Made by a program: the position numbers and the translations under genes
The notes under the pieces: generated by a model
The model's database searches: none
What the model was told of the DNA's origin: nothing
The model's input: only the letters and a program-made list of their open reading frames with translations
Shown here: positions 50,845 through 59,022 of the stretch, piece after piece
How positions within the stretch are numbered: the first letter of the stretch is position 1
How the letters are laid out: the number at the start of each line of letters is the position of its first letter
Origin: V1-33 sp964523105
GTDB taxonomy: Bacteria; Verrucomicrobiota; Verrucomicrobiia; Verrucomicrobiales; V1-33
NCBI GenBank assembly: GCA_964523105.1
Contig: CAZFZN010000024.1
Span: 1-64,000, forward strand
Direction: 5' to 3'
Length of the DNA: 64,000 nucleotides

Positions 50845-50873
50845 GTTGACATTGAAATATCACAGTGATATCA
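50845..50873 (+). promoter_or_regulatory. sigma70-type promoter of the SPFH operon
   Basis: TTGACA (50845-50850), a 17-bp spacer and TATCAC (50868-50873) form a good -35 and an acceptable -10 box, 26 bp upstream of the SPFH start codon. The spacer and -10 box are covered by the repeated ATATCAC operator, so a bound repressor would block polymerase. Confidence 0.65.
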
Positions 50874-50884
50874 CCGCGATGTCA
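50856..50884 (+). promoter_or_regulatory. operator array: three ATATCAC-type repeats with 11-bp period
   Basis: ATATCAC (50856), ATATCAC (50867) and ATGTCAC (50878) are direct repeats at exact 11-bp intervals. The first also forms a perfect 7-1-7 palindrome, ATATCACAGTGATAT (50856-50870). The repeated heptad matches the WATCACW element bound by the ribbon-helix-helix omega repressor of pSM19035, and the operon's second gene (51903) encodes an Arc-like ribbon-helix-helix protein, so autoregulation is likely. Confidence 0.6.
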
Positions 50885-50898
50885 CGATCGACACTCCT

Positions 50899-51897
50899 AT
50901 GGCCACCACATCCTCAACTTCCACCGATCCAACCCCGGAGAACATCACTGCCGCCCGGAGCGGCTGGGGCATGCTCCTGTTCAATTTGGTCCTCTTTTTC
51001 GGAGGCCTCACTCTGTTCATTCTCGGCGTCGTCACGGCAGCGCAGCTGGACCGGTTCTCATGGCTGATCCCTTTCGGCCCTCTATGCTCACTCCTCGGAT
51101 TCATCCTGCTGTTCGGTCATTTCACCCTCCAACCGAATGTGTCGCGTGTCATGATTCTGTTTGGCGAGTACCACGGCACGATCCGGACGAGCGGGTTTTT
51201 CTGGGCGAATCCCTTCTATGCCCGCAACCGGGGACGGGTTGAACTGCCCGGCGCTCCGTCGAAGAATCCACAGACCGGAAGGACGGAAACGCCGCACCGC
51301 ACGCTCAGCTGCAAAATCTCGCTGCGAACCCGCAACTTCATGAGTGAAAAGATCAAGGTGAATGACAAGGGCGGCAACCCGATCGAGATCGCCGCGGTTG
51401 TTGTTTGGCGGGTCATCGACACCGCGCGTGCCGCCTTTGATGTGGATGACTTCGAGAGCTACGTGCAGATTCAGAGCGAGTCTGCTCTGCGCCACATCGC
51501 CAGCCTTTACAGCTACGACCATTCGGAGCAGAACGAACCCACCCTGCGCGACAGCGCGGATGAAGTCGCCATGGCACTCCGGGGCGAACTCCAGACGAGG
51601 TTGGAGAAAGCCGGAGTGACCGTGGATGAAGCGCGCCTGACCCACCTCGCATACGCCCCTGAGATCGCTCAGACCATGCTTCGCCGTCAGCAGGCGGAAG
51701 CGGTCATCGCAGCCCGGCAAAAAATCGTCCACGGCGCCGTGAGCATGGTCGAGATGGCACTGCGCGAACTGTCAGACAAAGGCGTGGTGCATCTCGATGA
51801 GGAACGAAAGGCCGCCATGGTTAGCAATCTTCTGGTGGTCCTCTGTTCCGAGAGCCAGGCCACTCCGGTCGTCAACACCGGCACCCTCTACAACTGA
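50899..51897 (+). CDS. SPFH/Band 7 domain membrane protein (stomatin/flotillin-like)
   Basis: This encodes 332 residues. Two membrane helices lie near the N-terminus (about 20-50 GWGMLLFNLVLFFGGLTLFI and 55-72 SWLIPFGPLCSLLGFILLFG), followed by an SPFH domain (about 85-250: VMILFGEYHGTIRTSGFFWA, VNDKGGNPIEIAAVVVWRVI, ALRGELQTRLEKAGVTVDEA). A helical stretch rich in Ala, Gln and Arg follows (QTMLRRQQAEAVIAARQKIV) that promotes oligomerisation. SPFH proteins form large rings organising membrane microdomains and often regulate proteases. It is the first gene of a two-gene operon with an Arc-like repressor 5 bp downstream, an association seen in other bacterial genomes. The promoter carries the operator array described separately. 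Confidence 0.92.
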   Translation: MATTSSTSTDPTPENITAARSGWGMLLFNLVLFFGGLTLFILGVVTAAQLDRFSWLIPFGPLCSLLGFILLFGHFTLQPNVSRVMILFGEYHGTIRTSGFFWANPFYARNRGRVELPGAPSKNPQTGRTETPHRTLSCKISLRTRNFMSEKIKVNDKGGNPIEIAAVVVWRVIDTARAAFDVDDFESYVQIQSESALRHIASLYSYDHSEQNEPTLRDSADEVAMALRGELQTRLEKAGVTVDEARLTHLAYAPEIAQTMLRRQQAEAVIAARQKIVHGAVSMVEMALRELSDKGVVHLDEERKAAMVSNLLVVLCSESQATPVVNTGTLYN

Positions 51898-51902
51898 ACG
51901 GA

Positions 51903-52094
51903 ATGCCGTCCCCGGAACGAAAACCTTTTCTACTGCGGATTCCTCCCGAGCTGTGGCAGGAACTCGAAAAGTGGGCGGCGGACGACCTTCGCAGCGTCAA
52001 CGGCCAGATCGAGTTCATCCTTCGCCAGGCCGTCGCCCGGCGGAAGTCGCAGGCGGTCAATGAAGCCGGCGACCCGCCACCGCCCGGAAATTGA
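51903..52094 (+). CDS. Arc-like ribbon-helix-helix DNA-binding protein
   Basis: This encodes 63 residues. KPFLLRIPPELWQELEKWAA, then SVNGQIEFILRQAVAR, is the beta-strand/helix/helix pattern of the Arc/MetJ fold: the strand FLLRI carries base-contacting residues and NGQIEFILR is the Arc-type second helix. A short Pro-rich tail follows. Such proteins dimerise and bind repeated 6-8-bp half-sites. The gene starts 5 bp after the SPFH stop, so it is translated from the same mRNA, and the ATATCAC array in the promoter is the natural binding-site candidate. It is too small to have other enzymatic domains. Confidence 0.88.
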   Translation: MPSPERKPFLLRIPPELWQELEKWAADDLRSVNGQIEFILRQAVARRKSQAVNEAGDPPPPGN

Positions 52095-52115
52095 TTCGGG
52101 CGACAGCACCGGCGT

Positions 52116-52175
52116 GTGGTCCGCGCAGTCCTCTGTGCGGTTGGTCTCAGCCGCACAAGGGACTGTGCGGACCAC
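52116..52175. repeat. hairpin repeat, 25-bp arms
   Basis: The left arm 52116-52140 (GTGGTCCGCGCAGTCC at its start) pairs with 52151-52175 (ending GACTGTGCGGACCAC) with about three mismatches and a 10-base loop. It lies between the ribbon-helix-helix gene and the peroxiredoxin gene. It could terminate the SPFH operon or be a mobile palindromic element. Confidence 0.75.
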
Positions 52176-52283
52176 TTTGTCCGGCGGCTGAGCATGCCGC
52201 AGGGCCGTTGGAGTTTTCCAACTCCCTTGACCCGCCCCCGCCCCGCCGCTAAACGCACGGCCCACTACAAACCACCCACACTT

Positions 52284-52769
52284 ATGGCACTCTCCCCCGG
52301 AACCAAAGCCCCTGACTTCAAGCTCACTACCATCGGCGCCAGCGGGCCGGAATACGTCACGCTCGGCAGCGGACAAAAGACGCTGCTGCTTTTCGTGCCG
52401 ATGGCTTTCACCGGCAAATGCACGGAGGAACTCTGCGAGATTTCCGGCGGCCTCAATGATTACGCCGCGCTCAACACACGCGTGCTCGGCATCAGCGGCG
52501 ACAATCCCTTCGCGCAGAAGGCCTGGGCCGATAAGGAGAAGATCACCATTCCTCTGCTGAGCGACTATGATCACAGCGTGGCCAGGGCCTACGGCGTGGC
52601 CTACGACAGCTTCCTGCCGGAAAAAAATCTCGGTCAGGCCGGCGTGGCCAAGCGGTCCGCTTTCATTGTGGATGCGAACGGCGTGATTCAGTACGCGGAA
52701 TCCCACGACAGCCCTGGCGTGCTGCCGGACTTCGCGGCGATCAAGGCGAAGCTGGCGGAACTGGGCTGA
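52284..52769 (+). CDS. peroxiredoxin (AhpE/PrxQ-like)
   Basis: This encodes 161 residues from the ATG at 52284 (MALSPGTKAPDFKLTT). The thioredoxin-fold peroxidase motif is PMAFTGKC (P-x3-T-x2-C) with peroxidatic Cys46. A second Cys51 five residues later gives the C-x4-C spacing of PrxQ, while the overall sequence (LLSDYDHSVARAYGVAYDSF, KRSAFIVDANGVIQYAESHD) resembles AhpE. It reduces hydroperoxides at the expense of thiols in the cytoplasm; a Cys46-Cys51 disulfide is plausible. It converges with the FMN reductase gene (9 bp between stops). Confidence 0.93.
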   Translation: MALSPGTKAPDFKLTTIGASGPEYVTLGSGQKTLLLFVPMAFTGKCTEELCEISGGLNDYAALNTRVLGISGDNPFAQKAWADKEKITIPLLSDYDHSVARAYGVAYDSFLPEKNLGQAGVAKRSAFIVDANGVIQYAESHDSPGVLPDFAAIKAKLAELG

Positions 52770-52778
52770 GCCCGTCAA

Positions 52779-53360
52779 TCACGCCAGAATCTTCGCCAGG
52801 TGTTTGGCGAGGGCAGCGCCGAGTCCGTGGATTCCCGCGGCCTGCTTTTCGTCCTTCAGAGTTCCGTCAGGCTTGAGGGCCTCATGGGCTTTGGAGACAG
52901 CGATCTGACCGGGCAGGACGGTGATGCCGATGTTGCTGAGAATGGCGCGCAGGTGGACCAGGCCGCGCAGTCCGCCGAGCGCGCCGGGTGATGCGGACAT
53001 GATGACCGCGGTCTTGCCTGACAAGGCGGAGAGCGCCGGCTCGTCGTCGGTTTCCTGACGCGAGACCCAGTCGATGGCGTTCTTCAGCGCGGCGGTGACG
53101 CTGCTGTTGTACTCCGGCGAAGCGATGAGCAGGCCGTCGTGCCCGCGAAACAGGGCTTTCAATTTTTTCGCGGCTTCCGGCAGGCCGCTCGCGTCTTCGA
53201 GGTCGGCGTCGAACACCGGCAATGGAAAGTCGCGCAGGGCGATGAGCGTCACTTCGGCTCCGGCTTCGCGCGCTCCGTCCGCGGCGATGGCGGCGAGTTT
53301 CTGATTGAACGAATCGCGGCGAAGACTGCCGCCGAAGGCGAGGATGCGGGGCGTGGACAT
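52779..53360 (-). CDS. NAD(P)H-dependent FMN reductase family protein
   Basis: This encodes 193 residues. The start at 53360 gives MSTPRILAFGGSLRRDSFNQ, the phosphate-binding loop of flavodoxin-like reductases; the longer frame upstream lacks homology. Also present are GLLIASPEYNSSVTAALKNA IDW-type sequence (family signature PEYN) and AVIMSASPGALGGLRG. Such enzymes (SsuE/ArsH/chromate or azo reductases) use NAD(P)H to reduce FMN or quinones in the cytoplasm. Its neighbour is a peroxiredoxin, so a general redox-defence role is reasonable. Substrate unknown. Confidence 0.92.
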   Translation of the reverse strand: MSTPRILAFGGSLRRDSFNQKLAAIAADGAREAGAEVTLIALRDFPLPVFDADLEDASGLPEAAKKLKALFRGHDGLLIASPEYNSSVTAALKNAIDWVSRQETDDEPALSALSGKTAVIMSASPGALGGLRGLVHLRAILSNIGITVLPGQIAVSKAHEALKPDGTLKDEKQAAGIHGLGAALAKHLAKILA

Positions 53361-53532
53361 GGCCAAAGTCAGGCCGGTTCCTGAACCCAAATCAAGCCGG
53401 CAGAGCAGACCGATTTCCGGGGCACACCGGCGGCCTCCGCAGCGGGAAACGGGAATACGCCTTTGCGGCCGGTCCGGTTTCGCTTCGGAACGGATGCAGG
53501 CATTTGGCAAAATCACCTGCCGGCTAATACTT

Positions 53533-55896
53533 ATGCGCTTTCGAATCCTCCTCATCATCCTGGCCACGACCCTGCCTGCCGCGTCTCAAAACGATGCGCC
53601 TCCGGAGGGAAAGCCCTCGCCGACGAATCTCGGCGGCCAGCAGTTTCCGCGCATCCTGCCGGACAACCGCGTCATCTTCCGACTCAAGGCACCGGAGGCG
53701 CAGAGCGTCGCTCTCAACTACGGACAACCGCACCCGATGCAAAAAGGAGACGACGGCGTGTGGACCATCACCTTCGGACCCATCTCGCTGGGCTTTCACT
53801 ACTACACGTTCCTCGTGGACGGCGCGAATGTCTGCGACCCCGCCGGCGAGACGTTTTACGGCATGGGCCGCATGGCCAGCGGCATCGAGATTCCCACGCC
53901 GGGCGAGGACTGGTGGCAGCCGAAGGAAGTGCCGCACGGCGAAGTGCGCGAGCGGCGCTACTTTTCCAAAACCACGCAGAACTGGCGCCGCATCTTCATC
54001 TACACACCGCCCGGTTACGACACTGACACCGCGGCGCGTTATCCCGTGCTCTATCTGCAGCACGGCGGCGGCGAAGACGAGCGCGGCTGGCCGGTGCAGG
54101 GTCACGTGGCCGACATTATGGACAACCTCATCGCGGAGAAAAAGGCTGTGCCCATGCTCATTGTGATGTCCCGCGGCTATGCCCGGAAACCCGGCGACGC
54201 GCCGCCCGCGCCGCGCCCGCCGGGAGGCGGCCCGCCCCGAGATCTCAGCGCGATGTTCGCCGCGCTCGAGGAAGTGTTCGTCACGGATCTCATCCCGCTC
54301 ATCGATTCCACCTACCGCACGAAAACGGAGCGCGAGCACCGCGCCATGGCCGGACTCAGCATGGGCGGCATGCAGACGTTCACCATCGGTCTGAAGCACC
54401 TCGACAAATTTGCCTGGCTCGGCGGATTCAGCGGCGGCGGCGGCGGTTTCGGCGGCGGCACCTTCGACTCCAAAACCGCGCACGGCGGCGTGATGGCGGA
54501 TGCGCAGGCGTTCAATGAAAAGGTGCGTCTGCTCTTCCTCAGCATCGGCACTGACGAAGGCGAACGCTTCTACAACAGTGTGAAAGGCTATCGCGATGCG
54601 CTCGAACAGGCGGGCATCAAAACGGTCTATTACGAATCGCCCGGCACCAAACACGAATGGCATACCTGGCGCCGCAGCCTGCACGAATTCGCGCCGCGAC
54701 TGTTCCAGACCAGCACTCCGGCTTCCGAACCAAAGAAGACGGCAGACGCTTCGCGCACGCTCAAGGACGCCTTCAAGGAACACTTCACCATCGGCACGGC
54801 CGTGAACCGTGGCATCACCACCGGCCAGGGCTGGCGGCGTTCGCCGGAGCAGGTGGAGGCGGACATTGCGCTGGTGAAGACGCAGTTCGCTCACGTCGTG
54901 GCGGAGAATGAGATGAAGTGGATGCACATCCATCCACGGGCGGGCAAAGACGGCTATGACTGGACCGGGGCGGATGCTTTGGTGAAGTTTGCCGGGGACA
55001 ACAAAATGGAGGTCGCCGGTCACACTCTGGTTTGGCACAGCCAGACGCCGAACTGGGTTTTTGAAGGAACACATCTGCCCCCGGGAAACAACGGGGCTCC
55101 GCCGCCGCCGGAAAACCCTGACAATTCGCGCCGCGGACGCTTCGGCGGATTCCGTCCGTTCAATCTCGACGGTCCGCGCGCTTCGCGCGAGGAACTGCTG
55201 GAGCGCATGCGGGAGCACATCCACACCGTCATGGGCCGCTACAAAGGAAAGATCAAGGTCTGGGACGTGGTGAACGAAGCGCTGGCCGACAATGGCGATG
55301 AAGTGCTGCGGAAGTCCCCGTGGTCCGTCATCATCGGTCCGGACTTTGTGGAGAAGGCGTTCCAATTTGCCCACGAAGCCGATCCCGATGCGCTCCTGCG
55401 CTACAACGACTACGGCCTCGAAAATCCCGCCAAGCGCGCGAAGCTCATCAAGCTCATCAAGCCGCTGCTGGAAAAGAAGGTGCCCGTGCATGTCATCGGA
55501 TCACAGGCGCATCTCAATACAGGGATCACGTTTGAAACGATGGATCAGTCGCTCGCCGAAATGAAGACGCTCGGCCTGCCCATTCACATCACGGAACTCG
55601 ACGTGAACGGCGCGCAGGGCGGACAGCGCAGCACGGGCGCCGACATCGGCGGCAACGCCAGCGCCACCGAAGGCGGGCTGGTGGCGGAAGCCGACCGAAA
55701 GCTCACGGAAGCCTACACCGCCGTCTTCAAAGCTTTTCTCAAGCACCGCGACGCGCTGAAGCTCGTCGTCTTTTGGGGCCCGAACGACGCCAACTCATGG
55801 CGCAGCCGGGGCCGCCCGCTGCTCTTCGATGGCGACAGCAAGCCGAAGCCGGCTTTCCACGCCGTGATCAAACTCGCCGCGGAGGCGGCGCCGTAG
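53533..55896 (+). CDS. bifunctional secreted CE1-type esterase and GH10 endo-beta-1,4-xylanase
   Basis: This encodes 787 residues. The ATG at 53533 gives a signal peptide (MRFRILLIILATTLPAAS). Domains: an early-set/CBM48-like N-terminal domain (about 35-120, IFRLKAPEAQSVALNYGQPH), CE1 alpha/beta-hydrolase (about 135-390, FIYTPPGYDTDTAARYPVLY, nucleophile Ser276 in AGLSMGGMQT, His in KHEWHTWRR), then GH10 (about 405-785: FTIGTAVNRGITTG, HTLVWHSQTPNW, acid/base Glu582 in WDVVNEAL, nucleophile Glu688 in ITELDVNG). The esterase removes feruloyl or acetyl groups and the xylanase cuts the exposed chain. CE1 plus GH10 fusions are known from anaerobic cellulosome systems such as XynZ. No further xylan genes lie beside it. 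Confidence 0.94.
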   Translation: MRFRILLIILATTLPAASQNDAPPEGKPSPTNLGGQQFPRILPDNRVIFRLKAPEAQSVALNYGQPHPMQKGDDGVWTITFGPISLGFHYYTFLVDGANVCDPAGETFYGMGRMASGIEIPTPGEDWWQPKEVPHGEVRERRYFSKTTQNWRRIFIYTPPGYDTDTAARYPVLYLQHGGGEDERGWPVQGHVADIMDNLIAEKKAVPMLIVMSRGYARKPGDAPPAPRPPGGGPPRDLSAMFAALEEVFVTDLIPLIDSTYRTKTEREHRAMAGLSMGGMQTFTIGLKHLDKFAWLGGFSGGGGGFGGGTFDSKTAHGGVMADAQAFNEKVRLLFLSIGTDEGERFYNSVKGYRDALEQAGIKTVYYESPGTKHEWHTWRRSLHEFAPRLFQTSTPASEPKKTADASRTLKDAFKEHFTIGTAVNRGITTGQGWRRSPEQVEADIALVKTQFAHVVAENEMKWMHIHPRAGKDGYDWTGADALVKFAGDNKMEVAGHTLVWHSQTPNWVFEGTHLPPGNNGAPPPPENPDNSRRGRFGGFRPFNLDGPRASREELLERMREHIHTVMGRYKGKIKVWDVVNEALADNGDEVLRKSPWSVIIGPDFVEKAFQFAHEADPDALLRYNDYGLENPAKRAKLIKLIKPLLEKKVPVHVIGSQAHLNTGITFETMDQSLAEMKTLGLPIHITELDVNGAQGGQRSTGADIGGNASATEGGLVAEADRKLTEAYTAVFKAFLKHRDALKLVVFWGPNDANSWRSRGRPLLFDGDSKPKPAFHAVIKLAAEAAP

Positions 55897-55917
55897 TGGG
55901 CAGGGGCGAATTCCGGC

Positions 55918-56988
55918 TCACGCCGCCATCGCCGGATAGTCAGTGTAACCGGCCGGTCCCGGAACGTAGAATGTCGCGGGATTCGGCTCATTGAGCGGGG
56001 CACCGGCTTTGATGCGGACGGGGAGGTCGGGGTTCGCAAGAAACGGAACGCCGAAGGCCACGGCGTCCACTTTGCCGGCGGCGATGGCTTCCTCCGCCTC
56101 CTGCGCGGTATAGCCCATGTTGCTGACCAGCACGCCTTTGTAATGCTCGCGCACAGGGGTGAGCACGTCGCCCTGCTGCTGCTGGAAGAAGTCCGCGCGC
56201 ATGACATGCAGATAGGCGAGGTCCATTTCATTGAACCGCTTCGCGAGATAAGTGCTGAGTCCCGCGGGATCGCTGTCCATCATGCTGTTGTAGCTGTTGA
56301 GCGGCGAGATGCGGACGCCGACGCGGTCGCTGCCCCAGACTTCGCTGACCGCGGCGGTGACTTCGAGCAGCAGCCGCGCGCGGTTTTCCACCGGGCCGCC
56401 GTAGGGGCCGGTGCGTTTGTTGGCACCGTCGCGAAGGAATTCGTCGAGCAGGTAGCCGTTCGCGCCGTGGACTTCCACGCCGTCGAAGCCCGCGGCCATC
56501 GCGTTCTCTGCGGCCTTTCTGAATCCGGCGATGATGCCGGGGATTTCATCATCGCGCAGCTCACGCGGCGTCACGTAAGGCTGCTTGCCCTGCGGCGTGT
56601 GAACTTCGTCACCGGTGATGGGAATGGCGCTGGGCGCGACGGGCTGGGCTCCGCCGTTCAGCAGCGGATGGCAGGCGCGCCCGCCGTGCCAGAGCTGCAG
56701 AAAGATGCGTCCGCCTTTGGCGTGAACGGCGTCCGTCGTCTTCCGCCAGCCGGCGACCTGGGCATCGGAGTAAATGCCCGGCTCCATCCAGAAGGAGGAG
56801 TTGCCCTCCATGACCATTGTGGCCTCCGCGATGATGAGGCCGGCGCCGGCGCGCTGCGCGTAGTATTCCGCCATGAGGTCGTTCGGCAGATGCTCCTCGC
56901 CCGCGCGGCAGCGGGTGAGAGGAGCCATGAGAATGCGATTTGGCAGGGTGAGGGGACCGACAGTGAGCGGAGTGAAGAGGCTGTGCAT
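55918..56988 (-). CDS. Old Yellow Enzyme family alkene reductase (NemA-like)
   Basis: This encodes 356 residues from the ATG at 56988 (MHSLFTPLTVGPLTLPNRIL). A FMN-binding TIM barrel runs the whole length: MAPLTRCRA, GLIIAEATMV, IFLQLWHGGRACHP, AAGFDGVEVHGANGYLLDEF, NKRTGPYGGPVENRARLLLE, and GVPFLANPDLPVRIKAGAPL with the phosphate-binding Arg. It reduces activated C=C bonds or nitro compounds using NAD(P)H. It is last in a four-gene minus-strand operon (pirin, DoxX, YcaC-like, OYE; gaps 46, 57 and 70 bp), typical of LysR-controlled electrophile or quinone defence. Confidence 0.95.
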   Translation of the reverse strand: MHSLFTPLTVGPLTLPNRILMAPLTRCRAGEEHLPNDLMAEYYAQRAGAGLIIAEATMVMEGNSSFWMEPGIYSDAQVAGWRKTTDAVHAKGGRIFLQLWHGGRACHPLLNGGAQPVAPSAIPITGDEVHTPQGKQPYVTPRELRDDEIPGIIAGFRKAAENAMAAGFDGVEVHGANGYLLDEFLRDGANKRTGPYGGPVENRARLLLEVTAAVSEVWGSDRVGVRISPLNSYNSMMDSDPAGLSTYLAKRFNEMDLAYLHVMRADFFQQQQGDVLTPVREHYKGVLVSNMGYTAQEAEEAIAAGKVDAVAFGVPFLANPDLPVRIKAGAPLNEPNPATFYVPGPAGYTDYPAMAA

Positions 56989-57058
56989 GTGAAATGTGTT
57001 TGTTGAATCGGTCGCGCCATCCCGCAAAAGGCAGATGGCGCGACTTGCGGCTCGCGGG

Positions 57059-57688
57059 TTACTTTTTCGCGCTGGCTGAGAGGTAACTGTTGATGAGACA
57101 GCGGTAGTTGGGCAGGTGACTGGAAAAGAGCGCGCCGAGACCTTCGATGTCGTTGCGCCAGTCGCGGTGCAGTTCGCAGGCGACGCCGAACCAGGTCATC
57201 AGCTGCGCTCCCGCCTGCTGCATGCGGAACCACGCGGCATCGCGCGTCGTTTTGTTGAAGGTGCCGGAGGCGTCCGTCACGACGAAGACTTCGTAGCCCT
57301 CCTCCAGCGCCGACAGCACCGGAAAAGCCACACACACTTCGGTGACGATGCCGGCGACGAGCAGTTGCTTCCTGCCCGTGGCCTTCACCGCTTTCACAAA
57401 GTCCTCGTTGTCCCAGGCGTTGATGTTTCCGGGCCGCGCGATGTAAGGCGCATCGGGGAAGAGTTCCTTCAGCTCCGGCACGAGCGGGCCGTTGGGGCCG
57501 TCCTCAAAGCTGGTGGTGAGAATCGTCGGCAGCTTGAAGTATTTCGCCGCGTCGGCCAGTGCGAGGACGTTGTTCTTGAAGTCGTCCGGTGAGAAGTCGT
57601 GAACGAGATTGGTCAGTCCGGTCTGGTGGTCCACCATCAGGACGGCGACGTCGTTCTTGTCGAGGCGGTTGTATTTGAATGTGCTCAT
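57059..57688 (-). CDS. YcaC-like isochorismatase-superfamily hydrolase
   Basis: This encodes 209 residues. Cysteine-hydrolase signature residues are Asp20 in VLMVDHQTG and Cys119 in AGIVTEVCVAFPVLSALEEG, with IARPGNINAWDNEDF where other family members have the catalytic Lys region. The C-terminal segment QQAGAQLMTWFGVACELHRD is characteristic of YcaC proteins. The true substrate of YcaC is not established. It lies third in the pirin-DoxX-YcaC-OYE operon, so a link with aldehyde/quinone or redox stress is inferred. Confidence 0.92.
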   Translation of the reverse strand: MSTFKYNRLDKNDVAVLMVDHQTGLTNLVHDFSPDDFKNNVLALADAAKYFKLPTILTTSFEDGPNGPLVPELKELFPDAPYIARPGNINAWDNEDFVKAVKATGRKQLLVAGIVTEVCVAFPVLSALEEGYEVFVVTDASGTFNKTTRDAAWFRMQQAGAQLMTWFGVACELHRDWRNDIEGLGALFSSHLPNYRCLINSYLSASAKK

Positions 57689-57745
57689 GGGTTTGTTCGG
57701 TTTGGGTTTTGAGTAGTGCAGTGAATCGGAGAGGCGGCAGCGGTT

Positions 57746-58138
57746 TCAGCGGCGGACCAGCCCCAACCATGCTTTGCGCTCCGACCAGAGCAGGAACACG
57801 GCCAGCACACAGATGGTGATGTGCACCGAGTCCACCAGCGTGGCGCCTTTCATCAGGAAGATGTGGAAGGCGAGGATGTTCAGAATGATGGGGCCGAGCA
57901 CGAGCAGGCCGAGATTGCGGGTCAAAGGAATGGCCACGAGCACGCCGCCAAGAACCTCCATCGCCTTGATCCATGCGAGGTAGCCGGTGGGAAAGAGCGC
58001 GCCCATGAAGAGCTTGTGCGGCGCATCCGGCGGAGAGGGATCGTCCGGCATGGGAAGGAAGTTGAGGAAGAAATTCGAGCCGAAGACGATGAAGGCGAGG
58101 CCGAGCAGGGCGCCGGCGATGTTGGGCAGGTGTTTCAT
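57746..58138 (-). CDS. DoxX-like membrane protein
   Basis: This encodes 130 residues with four membrane helices (about 5-27, 50-72, 77-98, 102-120). The motif GLAFIVFGSNFFLNFLPMPD and the helix KAMEVLGGVLVAIPLTRNLG fit small DoxX/DoxD-type proteins. These are related to quinone or thiosulfate redox processes in some organisms, but most have unknown roles. It is second in the redox operon, between the pirin and YcaC-like genes. Confidence 0.85.
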   Translation of the reverse strand: MKHLPNIAGALLGLAFIVFGSNFFLNFLPMPDDPSPPDAPHKLFMGALFPTGYLAWIKAMEVLGGVLVAIPLTRNLGLLVLGPIILNILAFHIFLMKGATLVDSVHITICVLAVFLLWSERKAWLGLVRR

Positions 58139-58184
58139 AAGGATTCAGGTGTTTGAAGTGTTGCAGGGTGGGGAGAAGAATGCA

Positions 58185-58886
58185 TCAGGCGAGGTCGAAA
58201 AGCAGCGCCTCGGTCTGTTTGGTGGCGGTGAAGGTGAGGGTGCCGGCTTCCTCCGCGCTGGCTCCGTCGCCTTTTCCGAGAGTGGTGTCATTCAGATTCA
58301 GCTCTCCGTCGGCGATCTGCACCCACGCGCCGCGGCCGGCGCGGAGTTCGTGAGTTACACTTTGGCCCGGAGCGAGGCGCAGGCGATAGACTTCGGCGTC
58401 CTGATGGATCACGGCGGAGCCTTCGCGTCCGTCCGGCGAGATGACGAGCACCTTTGGCGCGTCGTCATGCTCGGGCTGCGGATGCCATTCCGTGTAGCCC
58501 GGCGTGAGGCCGCGGGTTTTGGGGAGGATCCAGATTTGCAGCAGCCGCGCGCCTTCTTTATCAGAAGGATTGAACTCGCTGTGCGTCACGCCGCGGCCGG
58601 CGCTCATGAGTTGAATCTGGCCAGGGCGCAGCACGCGGCCGTTGCCCATGCTGTCCTTGTGCTCCAGCGCACCTTCGAGGATATAGCTGAAGATTTCCAT
58701 GTCGCGGTGCGGATGCGTGGGGAATCCGACGCCGGGCGCGATGATATCGTCATTGATGACCCGCAGCGTGCGGAAACCCATGTGCCTGGGATCGTAGTAG
58801 TCGGCGAAGGAGAAGCTGTGGAAGGTATTGAGCCAGCCGTGATCGGCGTGGCCCCGGTCGTTCGCTTTGCGCAGTGTGATGTTCAT
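58185..58886 (-). CDS. pirin family protein (YhhW-like, quercetinase-type bicupin)
   Basis: This encodes 233 residues. The N-terminal cupin has HGWLNTFHSFSFADYYDPRH and metal ligands His58, His60 (FPTHPHRDMEIFSYILEG), His102 and Glu104 (RGVTHSEFN), the set used for iron or nickel in pirins and YhhW. The second cupin (about 140-230) lacks ligands. Bacterial YhhW has quercetin 2,3-dioxygenase activity; the in-vivo role is unclear. It is the first gene of the redox operon, divergent from the transglutaminase-LysR pair, with a 136-bp intergenic region that holds a perfect inverted repeat. Confidence 0.94.
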   Translation of the reverse strand: MNITLRKANDRGHADHGWLNTFHSFSFADYYDPRHMGFRTLRVINDDIIAPGVGFPTHPHRDMEIFSYILEGALEHKDSMGNGRVLRPGQIQLMSAGRGVTHSEFNPSDKEGARLLQIWILPKTRGLTPGYTEWHPQPEHDDAPKVLVISPDGREGSAVIHQDAEVYRLRLAPGQSVTHELRAGRGAWVQIADGELNLNDTTLGKGDGASAEEAGTLTFTATKQTEALLFDLA

Positions 58887-58961
58887 GAGTTTGATTGTTT
58901 GTTTGACGACCGGAGAATGCGTCAGTCCGGCTGCTCCGGAAATACTTTGTAGGCCGGTGCT

Positions 58962-58980
58962 TTATGCTTTTCGGGCATAA
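58962..58980. promoter_or_regulatory. LysR-type inverted repeat between divergent operons
   Basis: TTATGCTTTTCGGGCATAA has perfect 6-bp arms (TTATGC / GCATAA) separated by 7 bp, with T-N11-A geometry inside, as expected for a LysR-type regulator site. It lies 75 bp upstream of the pirin start and 42 bp upstream of the gene at 59023. The LysR gene itself is at 60284 in the rightward operon. Confidence 0.55.
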
Positions 58981-59022
58981 GGAAATCTTGCACTGGAAGA
59001 CGGGCTGACCTAGTCTCCCGCC

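Noticed and set aside
53524..55491. 655-codon minus-strand open frame opposite the esterase/xylanase
   Set aside because: It is a shadow frame of a gene with intact CE1 and GH10 active sites. Composition is typical of antisense reading.
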